Positions 1-8,398 of a DNA stretch of 64,000 nucleotides are shown piece by piece. Source of the stretch: Taklimakanibacter deserti. GTDB taxonomy: Bacteria; Pseudomonadota; Alphaproteobacteria; Rhizobiales; Aestuariivirgaceae. Position 1 is the stretch's first letter; every line of letters starts with the position of its first letter. The notes beneath the pieces were generated by a model. That model made no database searches, was not told the origin of the DNA, and saw only the letters and a list, made by a program, of their open reading frames with translations. The DNA is taken from NCBI GenBank assembly GCA_003574785.1, contig QORU01000003.1, positions 434,001 to 498,000 of the forward strand, given 5' to 3'. A program made the position numbers and the translations under genes.

Positions 1-1292
1 GCGAGCGACGGCTCAGCGGACTGGGTTATGGCTCTTGCATACTCACGCCGGAAGCGCGTGATCATGGCGCCATGCGCGACTTCGCCCGATACCCTGTGCA
101 CGTTGAACACAGTGCGGGCTCCCTTGGCATCCTCGCGTTCCAGCGTCATGAGGCGTTTGGATGGATCGTAAGTGGTCTTGACGAGCTGGAGCCATGGCAG
201 CGTGAAGTGCGAGGGATGCTGCAGGGTGCGTGCGAGCAATGCATATTGTGCCGGCGGCAAATCGCGCTCGACGGTGCTCGAGGCGTCCTTGGCAAGGCCG
301 ATGAGCGGCTCCAGCGGTCCGGCGGCCTTGGCGATAATGTCGACGGCTCCGGACTGGGCGACTTTGCGCAGCGTCGCGGTGGAGAACAGCGGCTCGTCAG
401 GCAGTTGCGGCAGGAAGACGAAGCCGGCTTCGGTGGCATAGAGAACACCGTCGACAGGAGAGGTTCCTTCCGGACCGGCCATGAGGGGGCTTACCGTCCA
501 GGCCTCGTCCAGATCGGCCGTGGCGATGGCGCGCTCGGTCATGTCCGGAGGGTCGGCAAGCTTGGGCACCTCGTAGACTTCGACCGGCCCGTCGGCAGCC
601 GCCGCCATCACGGGCTGCGGCGCCGGAGCCTCCATGTCGAGAGCAAAAGCGCCAGGCAGCACGCGCAGCGCGATATAGCTCGCGGCTGCCGCAGCGCCTG
701 GCAGAAGCAGGCCAAATGCGAAGAGGGGTGTCCAGTCGCCGAGCGCGTCCGTCATGGAGAGGAGAAGGGCCGGCACCAGCGCCAGCGCCCCTGCGCCCCA
801 GCCGAAATACTTCACAAAATTGCCGACCGTGCGTTTGGCTTCGTTGGCCCTGGCGGCTTCGGCAAGCTGCTCCTCGGGCGTCCACACCTCGCCCAGGGAA
901 TAGGGGAAATCGGTCGCGGCGACGAGCTCGCGGTCGACCCGCATATGATGAACGAGCCCGAGGATGATCTGGTAGATGCCCCAGAACACCAGCAAGACGC
1001 TGACGATGCCGAGCGCCGGAATGGTGCCAATGACGATCAAGAAGAAGATCGCCCCGGCGACGAGCGGAAACAGCCCGAAAGTGACATGCTCCCGGCCGGC
1101 TCTGCGGTGACGCAGGGAGTTCTCGAAATCGAGATAGCGCAAAGCGAGCGGCGCCAATCCGGGATCGAGGCCATTGTGGCGAAAGTCGTCGGCAAGCTCA
1201 TTGCGCCGCACGCCGCTCGCCATGACTTGCTTGGCGTGGGCGCGCGCCAGACGCAGCTGGTCTCTGTCGGGTATGCCGGGATCTGTGCTCAT
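1..1292 (-). CDS. Four-helix membrane protein, 3' part cut by window edge
   Basis: About 430 codons are visible from an ATG at 1292, and the frame is still open at base 1, so the C-terminus is missing. Hydrophobic stretches near residues 72–90, 92–115, 162–180 and 187–210 suggest two helical hairpins. A soluble tail of more than 200 residues starting near residue 216 follows. The N-terminal 65 residues are polar and resemble no family I can name. The gene starts 22 bases after the stop of the caspase/TPR gene on the same strand, so the two are probably co-transcribed. A membrane partner of the caspase-fold protein is an inference from that spacing only. Confidence 0.7.
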   Translation of the reverse strand, partial: MSTDPGIPDRDQLRLARAHAKQVMASGVRRNELADDFRHNGLDPGLAPLALRYLDFENSLRHRRAGREHVTFGLFPLVAGAIFFLIVIGTIPALGIVSVLLVFWGIYQIILGLVHHMRVDRELVAATDFPYSLGEVWTPEEQLAEAARANEAKRTVGNFVKYFGWGAGALALVPALLLSMTDALGDWTPLFAFGLLLPGAAAAASYIALRVLPGAFALDMEAPAPQPVMAAAADGPVEVYEVPKLADPPDMTERAIATADLDEAWTVSPLMAGPEGTSPVDGVLYATEAGFVFLPQLPDEPLFSTATLRKVAQSGAVDIIAKAAGPLEPLIGLAKDASSTVERDLPPAQYALLARTLQHPSHFTLPWLQLVKTTYDPSKRLMTLEREDAKGARTVFNVHRVSGEVAHGAMITRFRREYARAITQSAEPSL

Positions 1293-1314
1293 CTCCAACC
1301 TCGCCGTCGGTCAT

Positions 1315-3978
1315 TCATTGTGGAGGCGCCGCAAGTGCAGCATCGAAGGCCCGCAGCTGCTCGCGGAAATAATCGTCATAGGCCGTATGCCCCGCCGATC
1401 TGTAGACATCCCAGGCGGCTTCGGTCGCTTGCCGTCCATCCAGAATCATTCGCCGGTCACCGTTCATGAGGCCGAGCGTAAGCAATGCCGAGCCCAGTCT
1501 GCTCTGGGTCGTGGCCCAATGCAGCGGCGCATCCTTGCGTGTCTGAACGGTAAGAGCGGCCCGATAGGCCGCTACCGCCTCGGAGAAAAGGGCTGTGTCG
1601 CCTTGACGCTCGGCCAATATCGACAAGACATTGCCGAGATTGGTCTGCGTTGCGGCCCATTTCAGCGGTACGTCAGTGCGTCGCCATACGGTAAGCACCG
1701 CGTCATAGGCCGCGACCGCTTTGCGCAGAGAGCGCGTGTCGTTTTCCTGTTCGCCGATCATTCGCAAGGCCGAGCCGAGATTGTTCTGCGCGGTGGCCCA
1801 ATTCAGAGGTGCCGTCTTGGGCGTCAGGACAGTCAGAGCCGCCTCATAGGCTTTTACTGCATCGCGAATGGACGTCGTGCCGCTTTCCCTTTCATTCAAT
1901 CTCGTAAAGGCATAGCCGAGATTGCTTTGGGTCAAGGCCCAATCGAACGGCAAGCGTTCAAGCGTCCGCACGGTGAGGGCCGCCTCAAAGGCCGTCACCG
2001 CCTTGCGCAGAGAGTCCGTGCCGGTTTCACGTTCACCTCGTCTAGTGAAAGCCGTGCCGAGACTGTACTGGACCAAGGCCCATGGCAGCGGCGTTCGCTC
2101 GCGCGACAATTCGGCAAGAGCCGCCTCATAGGCGGCTACCGCCTTGTTGATGGAGGCAACACCGGTTTCATGCTCACTCAGGCTGGCAAAGGCATTGCCA
2201 AGATTGTTCTGGGTCATGGCCCAATCGAACGGCGTGCTTTCTCGCCTGCGCTGGGTGAGCGCTGCCTGGTAAGCTGCCACCGCCTTGGACAGAAAGGTCG
2301 TGCCGGCTTCGCGCTCGCCCAGATTCTGAAATGCGGTGCCGAGATTGTTCTGAGTTGCGGCCCAAGCGAGCGGCTTGCGGTCGATGGTCCATTCGGTCAG
2401 CGCCGCCTCATAGACTGTTACCGCCTTGAGTAGAGAGTCCGTGCCGACCTCTCGTTCGCCCAGTCTGGTAAGGGCGTTGCCGAGATTGTTTTGCACAAGA
2501 GCCCAATTGTCACGGTTGTTGCCGCGTTCGGCGGCGAGGAGAGCCGTCGCATAGAGGGCCAAAGATTGCCTGAGCGCTTCATCGTCGGCCTTATAGTCGC
2601 CATGGTCGGCAAAGGCATCGGCTTCGGCCAGCTTGTATTTGAAGGCCAGCGCATTGTCCTTGCCTTCGACCTGTTCATAGGCTTTGCGGTATTGCTCGCC
2701 CGCCAGTCGGAAGTCGAAGGCCAGGGTCGCGGTCGCGGCATAATCGGCATAGGTCGAGGCGAGCTCGATCCGGTCGGCGATCACTTCCGCTTCGCGCCGG
2801 TCGAGCGTCTTGTCGAGCTCATCGGCGCGCATGGCTGCCTTGCCGCGGTAGTCCCTTGCAAGAGCGATGGCGCCTTCCGCCTGGGCCCGGTCCGCCAGCC
2901 CGGCGAGCTCGATCAGCTTCGGATCGTTGCGCAAGGGCAGTGCCTTCTCGGCCAAGAGCTTTCCGAGATTCTCCGCACCCCTGCGCAATTGCTCGTCCAG
3001 CTCATCGCGCCCCGCCGACGTATCGACCTTCAGCTCCTTCAGCATGCCATAGAGCTGATCGAGCGGCAGGGATTCGCTCCGTGCGAGGTTCTCGACCTCC
3101 GCCCTGACATATTGCGGGGTCGCCGCGATCGAGAGCGCCAGCTCGCGGCGCGCCTGGTCGCGCAAGGCATCATCATCAGTGGCGGCGGTGGGCGCGGCCT
3201 CGCCGAAATAGAGCAGTCGCCGCAAGCTCATATTCACCCAGGGCCTCTGCTTGCCTCGGGTCTTGAGATAGACCTCTTCGGTGATCATGGTCATGACGTC
3301 GCCGAGCGACGCGCCCTTCAGCGCGCCCAGATGCCGGAGAATGGCCGCGGCATAGGGGCTGTTCGAGCTTTTTGGATCATCATAGGCGACCGTGCCCGGC
3401 GCCGACGCGAAGCCCAGCACCATGGCCAGATTGTCGTCCGTCTCCTTCACATTCGTGTCGGCAAGGCCGACCGCGCCATAGGGGTTGTTGCGGCAGGCAT
3501 CGAGCAGGAGGATGACGACCGGGACGGAAGCCCGCAGCTGATTGAGGATCTGGGTGAGCGAGATGAAATCCGCTTCGGGATCCGCCAGGCCGGAATAGCC
3601 CGCATCGATGGGGATGAGATAGTTCTCGCCCGAGGCCTGGACGCCGTGGCCGGAATAATAGAGCACCGCCACATCGGCGCCCTTCGCATCTTCCGCAAAC
3701 CGGCCGATCTGGCGCTCGAGCTGCTCAGCGTCGAGATCGAGGGCGGCTCTCGCCTCGAAACCCAGGTCGATCAGGAGCTTGGTGATCTCACGCGCGTCGT
3801 TCTTGGGATTCTCGAGAGGCGACACGTCGCTCTTCGAATAGTCGCTCTGCCCGATGGCAAGGGCCACGCCCCTCAGGGGCTTTGCGTCTTGCGCCGAGGC
3901 GAGGGGGGCGAACAGGCAGGCGAGCAGCAGGATAAGTCCCGCCAAGGCCTTCCGCACCGCCTGCCGTCCTGCGCGCAT
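1315..3978 (-). CDS. Secreted caspase-fold (peptidase C14) protein with C-terminal TPR repeats
   Basis: 887 residues. An N-terminal signal peptide (about 1–29, ending LASA) precedes a caspase p20 domain. The domain carries the catalytic dyad: His111 in YYSGHG and Cys162 in LLDACRNNPY. This is the usual arrangement of bacterial orthocaspase-like proteins, which cleave after basic or acidic residues in known members; the specificity here is unknown. A helical middle region (about 260–470) leads to eight 47-residue tandem repeats of TPR type, each with a xNLG…GERE..T.SL.KAV.AYEAALT pattern, likely a protein-binding solenoid. An SD-like GGAG lies upstream of the ATG. The export signal places it in the periplasm. 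It heads a two-gene unit with the membrane protein downstream. Host regulation or defence roles are possible but unproven. Confidence 0.85.
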   Translation of the reverse strand: MRAGRQAVRKALAGLILLLACLFAPLASAQDAKPLRGVALAIGQSDYSKSDVSPLENPKNDAREITKLLIDLGFEARAALDLDAEQLERQIGRFAEDAKGADVAVLYYSGHGVQASGENYLIPIDAGYSGLADPEADFISLTQILNQLRASVPVVILLLDACRNNPYGAVGLADTNVKETDDNLAMVLGFASAPGTVAYDDPKSSNSPYAAAILRHLGALKGASLGDVMTMITEEVYLKTRGKQRPWVNMSLRRLLYFGEAAPTAATDDDALRDQARRELALSIAATPQYVRAEVENLARSESLPLDQLYGMLKELKVDTSAGRDELDEQLRRGAENLGKLLAEKALPLRNDPKLIELAGLADRAQAEGAIALARDYRGKAAMRADELDKTLDRREAEVIADRIELASTYADYAATATLAFDFRLAGEQYRKAYEQVEGKDNALAFKYKLAEADAFADHGDYKADDEALRQSLALYATALLAAERGNNRDNWALVQNNLGNALTRLGEREVGTDSLLKAVTVYEAALTEWTIDRKPLAWAATQNNLGTAFQNLGEREAGTTFLSKAVAAYQAALTQRRRESTPFDWAMTQNNLGNAFASLSEHETGVASINKAVAAYEAALAELSRERTPLPWALVQYSLGTAFTRRGERETGTDSLRKAVTAFEAALTVRTLERLPFDWALTQSNLGYAFTRLNERESGTTSIRDAVKAYEAALTVLTPKTAPLNWATAQNNLGSALRMIGEQENDTRSLRKAVAAYDAVLTVWRRTDVPLKWAATQTNLGNVLSILAERQGDTALFSEAVAAYRAALTVQTRKDAPLHWATTQSRLGSALLTLGLMNGDRRMILDGRQATEAAWDVYRSAGHTAYDDYFREQLRAFDAALAAPPQ
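1380..2510 (-). repeat. Eight imperfect 141-bp tandem repeats inside the TPR region
   Basis: The motif gccgagattgttctg and variants recur at intervals of about 141 bases (near 2478, 2337, 2197, 2055, 1914, 1772, 1631 and 1489). This corresponds to a 47-codon protein repeat, longer than the canonical 34-residue TPR, with a conserved WA.TQ.NLG start. The DNA copies have diverged but remain in frame, so copy-number change by recombination is possible. Confidence 0.85.
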
Positions 3979-4054
3979 CCGACACTCCGACTTCTGCCGA
4001 AGCCTGACATAGCGTCATGTCAGCATGATGCCCGAATTTGGGCAAGCCCGGAGA

Positions 4055-4537
4055 TCAAGCACCTTTGCGCTGGATCATCACCTTGCCGTCGAAAGCGAAG
4101 ACCAGCTCGCCATCCTGGTTGAAGCCTTCGCTATGCTTGGTGGCGAGGCCCCAGCGCGGCCGTGACGCCATCTCGCGCTTGGCGATGATCTCCATCCAAT
4201 AGGTGACGGTGTCGCCCGGATAGACCGGCTTGATCCATTTGAGGTTGGTGATGCCGGGGGAGGGGCCGTGCTCGGGCAGGACCTCGCCGCGGGCGATCCT
4301 TTGCTTGCGCGACGCCTCGTCCGCCTCGACATAGCAGCGCATCCAGGCCGATGCGGTGTGCCAGCCCGACGCCGCAAGCCGGCCGAAATGGCTGTCGGCA
4401 GCGGCAGCATCGTCGACATGGAAGCTCTGCGGATCATAGGCGCGGGCGAAACGCAATACCGCCTCGCGGGTGAAATGATAGGAGCCGAGCTGCCATTTCT
4501 GCCCGACATGCGTCTCGTCGTAATAAAGACCCATCAT
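4055..4537 (-). CDS. MaoC-like dehydratase/hydratase (second of a tandem pair)
   Basis: 160 residues with a hot-dog fold signature of the MaoC (R-specific enoyl-CoA hydratase) type. The FARAYDPQSFHVDD segment contains the Asp/His pair that activates water in this family. It is followed by SGWHTA and a KWIKPVYPGDT strand typical of MaoC proteins. The start is the ATG at 4537, which overlaps the stop of the preceding MaoC gene in an ATGA arrangement (4534–4537), so translation is likely coupled. A second ATG sits immediately after it. Tandem small MaoC proteins often form heterodimers; substrate is unknown, with acyl-CoA or dicarboxyl-CoA hydration the best guess. Confidence 0.85.
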   Translation of the reverse strand: MMGLYYDETHVGQKWQLGSYHFTREAVLRFARAYDPQSFHVDDAAAADSHFGRLAASGWHTASAWMRCYVEADEASRKQRIARGEVLPEHGPSPGITNLKWIKPVYPGDTVTYWMEIIAKREMASRPRWGLATKHSEGFNQDGELVFAFDGKVMIQRKGA

Positions 4538-4986
4538 GGCTGGCGCACCTTGATGAGATTGATGCCCGTCATGTCGATCTTGGTCTCGCCCTCGGCCGAC
4601 TGCGCCTCCCAGCGCATGGTGACGAGGCCCATTTCCGGCCGGCTCTTGGACTGGCGCTTGGCGAGAACCGTCATGCGGCCGTGCAACGTCTCGCCGGCAT
4701 AGACGGGCTTCAGCCACTTCACCTCATCGAGGCCGGGCGAGCCCATGCCGGCGGTGCGGCCGAGATAGCCGTCGACCATCAGGCGCATGAGGATGCCGCA
4801 AGTGTGCCAGCCCGACGCCGAAAGTCCGCCGAGGACGGAAGATTTGGCGCGATCCTCGTCAAGATGAAAGAACTGCGGATCGAATTCGCGCGCGAAGCTC
4901 TTGATCTCTTCCGCCGTCACCCGATAGGCGCCGAGATCGGTGCTCTTTCCGACAGTGAAATCCTCATAATGGAGAAGATCGGCCAT
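4534..4986 (-). CDS. MaoC-like dehydratase/hydratase (first of a tandem pair)
   Basis: 150 residues, paralogous to the following gene. They share the layout Y.DE/ED.TVGK…G.Y..T.EEI..FAR.(F/Y)DPQ.FH, then SGWHTC and KW(L/I)KPVYAG(E/D)T. The Asp-Pro-Gln-x-Phe-His segment holds the catalytic Asp/His pair expected for (R)-enoyl-CoA hydratases. It begins 8 bases after ychF ends and overlaps the next gene by 4 bases, so it probably belongs to the rplY–pth–ychF transcription unit. This ychF–MaoC neighbourhood is common in Hyphomicrobiales (from memory). The exact substrate cannot be read from sequence. Confidence 0.85.
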   Translation of the reverse strand: MADLLHYEDFTVGKSTDLGAYRVTAEEIKSFAREFDPQFFHLDEDRAKSSVLGGLSASGWHTCGILMRLMVDGYLGRTAGMGSPGLDEVKWLKPVYAGETLHGRMTVLAKRQSKSRPEMGLVTMRWEAQSAEGETKIDMTGINLIKVRQP

Positions 4987-4994
4987 CGCGTCCT

Positions 4995-6092
4995 CTAGTT
5001 GGCGAAGCGGAAATGCAGGACGTCGCCGTCCTGCACGACATAGTCCTTGCCTTCAAGCCGGAGCTTGCCGGCGTCGCGCGCACCCGCTTCGCCATTGAGA
5101 CCGACATAGTCGTCATAGGCGATGGTCTCGGAGCGGATGAAGCCCTTCTCGAAATCGGTATGGATGACGCCCGCTGCCTGCGGCGCCCTGGTGCCCCTTG
5201 TGACGGTCCAGGCGCGGGCCTCCTTCGGCCCGACGGTGAAGTAGGTCACGAGATGAAGAAGCTCGTAGCCGGCGCGGATCACGCGATTGAGGCCGGGTTC
5301 GGTAAGGCCCATGGTGTCGAGATAATCCCTCTGCTCGGCCGCCGGCAGGACTGCGATCTCGCTTTCGATCTTGGCCGAAACGACGACCGCTTCGGCGCCT
5401 TCCTCCCTGGCACGCTCGATGACCCGCGCGGAATATTCATTACCCTTGTCGGCCGACGCCTCCTCGACATTGCAGACATAGAGCACGGGCTTCGAGCTCA
5501 ACAGGCCCAGCATGCGGAAGTTTCTCTCCTCCTCGGGCTTCCTGTCGACGAGCCGCGCGGGCTTGCCCTCCTGCAGCAGCACGAGGGCGCGCTTGACGAG
5601 GTCGAACTGCTCCTTGGCTTCCTTGTCGCCGCCGCGCAGGCGCTTTTCGAGAGTGCTCGTCCGCTTCTCCAGGCTGTCGAGATCGGCCAGCATCAATTCG
5701 GTCTCGATCGTCTCGATATCGCGGATAGGGTCGACGCCGCCTTCGACATGAGTGACATCGCCATCCTCGAAGCAGCGCACCACATGGGCGATGGCATCGA
5801 CCTCGCGGATATTGGCGAGGAACTGGTTGCCGAGGCCTTCGCCCTTGGAGGCGCCGCGCACCAGCCCGGCGATGTCGACGAAGGTCAGGCGCGTCGGAAT
5901 GATCTGCACGCTCTTGGCGATCGCCGCGAGCTTGTCGAGCCGCTCATCGGGAACGCCGACGTCGCCGACATTGGGCTCGATGGTGCAGAAGGGATAGTTC
6001 GCGGCCTGCGCCGCCGCGGTCTGCGTCAGGGCGTTGAACAGGGTCGATTTGCCGACATTGGGCAGGCCGACGATGCCGCATTTGAAACCCAT
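4995..6092 (-). CDS. ychF: Ribosome-associated redox-regulated ATPase/GTPase YchF
   Basis: 365 residues, the normal YchF length. The P-loop GLPNVGKST lies at residues 9–17. The switch/G3 region [19 protein letters not shown] follows, and the G4 position reads NVEE rather than NKxD, the YchF hallmark that favours ATP over GTP. A helical coiled-coil insert (about 130–200) and a C-terminal TGS domain complete it. YchF binds ribosomes and modulates translation and the oxidative stress response. Its start codon shares one base with the pth stop (TAATG at 6090–6094), indicating coupled translation with pth, the classic partner of ychF. Confidence 0.97.
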   Translation of the reverse strand: MGFKCGIVGLPNVGKSTLFNALTQTAAAQAANYPFCTIEPNVGDVGVPDERLDKLAAIAKSVQIIPTRLTFVDIAGLVRGASKGEGLGNQFLANIREVDAIAHVVRCFEDGDVTHVEGGVDPIRDIETIETELMLADLDSLEKRTSTLEKRLRGGDKEAKEQFDLVKRALVLLQEGKPARLVDRKPEEERNFRMLGLLSSKPVLYVCNVEEASADKGNEYSARVIERAREEGAEAVVVSAKIESEIAVLPAAEQRDYLDTMGLTEPGLNRVIRAGYELLHLVTYFTVGPKEARAWTVTRGTRAPQAAGVIHTDFEKGFIRSETIAYDDYVGLNGEAGARDAGKLRLEGKDYVVQDGDVLHFRFAN

Positions 6093-6700
6093 TATTCTTT
6101 CTCCTTTTTGACGGGCTTCGGTTTTTCCGGCTCAGGGTTGAGCGCCAGATGCACCCGGTTCTGGAAGGTCGCAAAATCATGCGCCGCGAGCAGGGGGGCA
6201 TTTTCGGCGATCGTCGTGATAAGCGGTTCGAGCCAGGCCTTGTCGGCTTTGCTGAAATCGCCCAGCACATGCATATGAGCCGTGCCCTTCACCTCGAGCT
6301 TGCCGACACCGAGCCGCACGCGGTGATAGTCATTGCCGATATGAGCATCGATCGAGCGGATGCCGTTGTTGCCGGCACTGCCGCCACCGGTCTTGAGCCT
6401 GACCTTGGCCGGCGGCAGGTCGATCTCGTCATGGAGAACGACGACGTCATCGGGCGCCAGATCGTAGAAGCGCATCGCCTCGCCGACGGCGCGGCCCGAT
6501 TCATTCATGTAGGTCTGCGGCTTCAGCGCCAAGACGCGCTCGCCGCCGAGCGTGCCTTCCGCCGTCTCGGCCTGGAAGCGCTTGCGCCACGCTGCGAAGC
6601 CATGGCGGCGGACGATCTCGTCCACCGCCATGAAGCCGATATTGTGCCGGTTGGCCGCATATTTGGACCCGGGATTGCCGAGCCCGACCAGAAGAAGCAT
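6092..6700 (-). CDS. pth: Peptidyl-tRNA hydrolase
   Basis: 202 residues. The N-terminus GLGNPG…Y…RHNIGF contains the catalytic His19 and substrate-binding Asn residues of Pth. The VLHDEIDLP strand and [13 protein letters not shown] loop that cradle the tRNA end are also present. The enzyme recycles tRNA by hydrolysing peptidyl-tRNA released from stalled ribosomes. The C-terminal Lys/Glu/Pro-rich tail is unusually charged but typical for alphaproteobacteria. A GGGAGGG Shine–Dalgarno precedes the ATG. The gene lies 48 bases after rplY and is coupled to ychF. Confidence 0.97.
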   Translation of the reverse strand: MLLLVGLGNPGSKYAANRHNIGFMAVDEIVRRHGFAAWRKRFQAETAEGTLGGERVLALKPQTYMNESGRAVGEAMRFYDLAPDDVVVLHDEIDLPPAKVRLKTGGGSAGNNGIRSIDAHIGNDYHRVRLGVGKLEVKGTAHMHVLGDFSKADKAWLEPLITTIAENAPLLAAHDFATFQNRVHLALNPEPEKPKPVKKEKE

Positions 6701-6748
6701 TGAGCCCTCCCAAACCTTTCCGTCCCCTCGGGAACGGGAGGCGCAGGG

Positions 6749-7525
6749 TTACTTCTTCTTGTCGCCACCCTTGGCGGCAGGCGCCGGAGCGCCGGCCTTG
6801 GCGGCGGGAGCCGCGGCGGCAGCCTTGGCATCCTTGCCGGCGGCAGGAGCCGCACCCGGAGCCGCGGGAGGCGCCTTCTGGGCGGTCGCCGGGACTTCTG
6901 CGGAGGGCGTTTCGCCCGCGGCAGCAGCGGCAGCGGCTTCTTCCTCTTCCTCCTTGAGCCCGGCAGGAGCGGCGATCGTCGCGATCGTGAAATCCTTCTC
7001 GCGAACTGCCGAGGTCACATTCTCCGGCAGCTTCACCGCGGTCATGTGGACCGACTGGCCGATCTCGAGGCCGGTGAGATCGATCAGGATCTCGTCCGGG
7101 ATGAAGTCGGCCGGGCAATAGAGGTCGATCTCATGGCGCACGATGTTGAGCACGCCACCCTTCTTGAGGCCGGGCGAGTCGACGTGGTTCTTGAAGTGGA
7201 CCGGGACTTCGACATGGATGCGGGCGTTCTTGCCGAGACGCAGGAAGTCCACATGGCTGATGAAGTCGCGCACCGGCTCGAACTGGATGTCGCGCGGGAT
7301 GGCACGGACGACCGTTCCGTCGACTTCGAGGTCGACGAGGGTCGACATGAAGCGGCCGGTATTCACATGCGGCTGCAACTCGTTATAGACGAAGGAGATA
7401 TTCTGGGGCTCCTTCTTGTCGCCATAAACGACGCCGGGGACGAGACCTTGACGGCGAACTGCCCGGGCGGCCCCCTTGCCAGCCCCGCCACGCGCCGTGG
7501 CCTTAAGCTTGATGATCTTGGACAT
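6749..7525 (-). CDS. rplY: 50S ribosomal protein L25/general stress protein Ctc
   Basis: 258 residues from the ATG at 7525, chosen because GGAG lies just upstream and because MSKIIKLKATAR matches the family start. Residues 1–95 form the L25 5S-rRNA-binding domain (G..GKG.AR..R..G.VPGVVYG). About 96–190 form the Ctc-type beta domain. The last 65 residues are a low-complexity Glu/Ala/Pro/Lys tail ending GGDKKK, common in alphaproteobacterial Ctc proteins and probably disordered. It binds 5S rRNA in the large subunit. It leads the rplY–pth–ychF cluster. Confidence 0.95.
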   Translation of the reverse strand: MSKIIKLKATARGGAGKGAARAVRRQGLVPGVVYGDKKEPQNISFVYNELQPHVNTGRFMSTLVDLEVDGTVVRAIPRDIQFEPVRDFISHVDFLRLGKNARIHVEVPVHFKNHVDSPGLKKGGVLNIVRHEIDLYCPADFIPDEILIDLTGLEIGQSVHMTAVKLPENVTSAVREKDFTIATIAAPAGLKEEEEEAAAAAAAGETPSAEVPATAQKAPPAAPGAAPAAGKDAKAAAAAPAAKAGAPAPAAKGGDKKK

Positions 7526-7680
7526 TCTCAACTCCGATTGGATATGGATTGCGCGGACCTTCCTCCAGGGGTGACCGGCGTCCACGCGCGGGCGGATATA
7601 CAGATTTAGCCCCGGAGAAGCAACCCGGGACTATCCGGGGGCCAATGCCCGAGTTGGCAGAAGGTTGTCTCGGAAGATAC

Positions 7681-7698
7681 TGTAAAATATGGTTTACA
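7681..7698. promoter_or_regulatory. Candidate toxin–antitoxin operator (inverted repeat)
   Basis: TGTAAA and TTTACA are perfect 6-bp arms separated by 6 bases, 30 bp before the toxin start. A further half-site-like tgatttaca follows at 7713–7721. HigA-type antitoxins autoregulate through such palindromes. The assignment is by position and symmetry only. Confidence 0.5.
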
Positions 7699-7727
7699 CA
7701 CGCCGTGAACTGTGATTTACATTCTTC

Positions 7728-8015
7728 ATGGTTGAAATCCTCAGATCGCAAGCCTTTGCGGACTGGTTGAACAACCTCCGGGATCACCAAGCCCGGCTTC
7801 GCATCAGCCCGTATTCTCCGCCTGCAAGCAGGCAATATGGGTGATGTCGCCCCGGTTGGTGAAGGTGTCAGCGAACTGAGAATTCACTATGGCCCTGGAT
7901 ACCGGTCTATTTCGTGCGCCGCGGTTCGGTTTTCCTGCTGTGCGGTGGAGATAAATCGACGCAGGCCGCCGATATCAAGCGGGCGAAGCAGATCGCTCAA
8001 GACTGGAAGGGATGA
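7728..8015 (+). pseudogene. RelE/HigB-type toxin, broken by two frameshifts
   Basis: Read in three frames this stretch spells a complete small toxin of the RelE/ParE 'addiction module killer' type. It begins MVEILRSQAFADWLNNLRDH, continues in another frame as RLQAGNMGDVAPVGEGVSELR and IHYGPGYR, and ends in a third frame as YFVRRGSVFLLCGGDKSTQ…DWKG with a stop at 8013–8015. The first shift lies near 7808–7812 (two bases short or one extra). The second lies near 7901–7906 (one base short). The first frame hits a stop at about 7840. Two separate lesions make a single sequencing error unlikely. The final stop overlaps the antitoxin ATG (ATGA), so the ancestral operon order is intact. Confidence 0.8.
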
Positions 8016-8344
8016 ACCCTATGGCCGAGAAATTCTCAAAGTACGATGCGGCTGAATTTCTCCGTACCCCGGAAGAGATCCGCCAATTCCTCGAAATCGT
8101 GTTCGAAGAGAACCTGGATGACCATGTCGTCATTGCCAATGCCATCGGTGCCGCCACCCGCGCACATGGCATGATGAAGACGGCCAGGGAAACCGGGCTT
8201 ACCAGAGAAGGCCTCTATAAATCGTTCTCGGAGAACGGCAATCCAAGCTTCGCAGCTGTACTCAAGGTGTTGAAGGCATTGGGGTTGGGGCTGAAGCCGG
8301 TCACAATAAAAAAATCAGCACGGCCCCGGGTTGCTGCTGAATAG
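8012..8344 (+). CDS. HigA-type antitoxin (addiction module antidote protein)
   Basis: 110 residues with the pattern YDAAEFL.T.EEI..FLE…E.L.D..V.A.AIG..ARA.GM…A..TGLTREGLYKS.S..GNPSF.T: the helix-turn-helix antidote family paired with RelE-like killers. The ORF is intact, while its upstream toxin partner carries two frameshifts, so it is probably an orphan antitoxin still able to bind its operator at 7681–7698. The start is ATG 8012, overlapping the toxin stop; ATG 8021 is an alternative. The C-terminus after about residue 98 is basic. Confidence 0.85.
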   Translation: MNPMAEKFSKYDAAEFLRTPEEIRQFLEIVFEENLDDHVVIANAIGAATRAHGMMKTARETGLTREGLYKSFSENGNPSFAAVLKVLKALGLGLKPVTIKKSARPRVAAE

Positions 8345-8398
8345 TGAGGAACCGAATAGACGGTCCTTGATCACGGCCATGCAAAGCGCATAGCCATA

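Noticed and set aside
72..1469. Long plus-strand open frame opposite the membrane protein gene
   Set aside because: It is antisense to a frame with clear membrane helices and has a shadow-like, Arg/Gly/His-rich composition. GC-rich DNA gives long antisense frames throughout this window.
2491..4122. 543-codon plus-strand frame opposite the caspase/TPR gene
   Set aside because: Antisense to a protein with intact catalytic motifs and repeats; no motif of its own.
7503..7835. 110-codon minus-strand frame between rplY and the antitoxin
   Set aside because: It runs antisense to the readable toxin remnant and through the rplY leader. Neither its start nor its composition looks like a gene.
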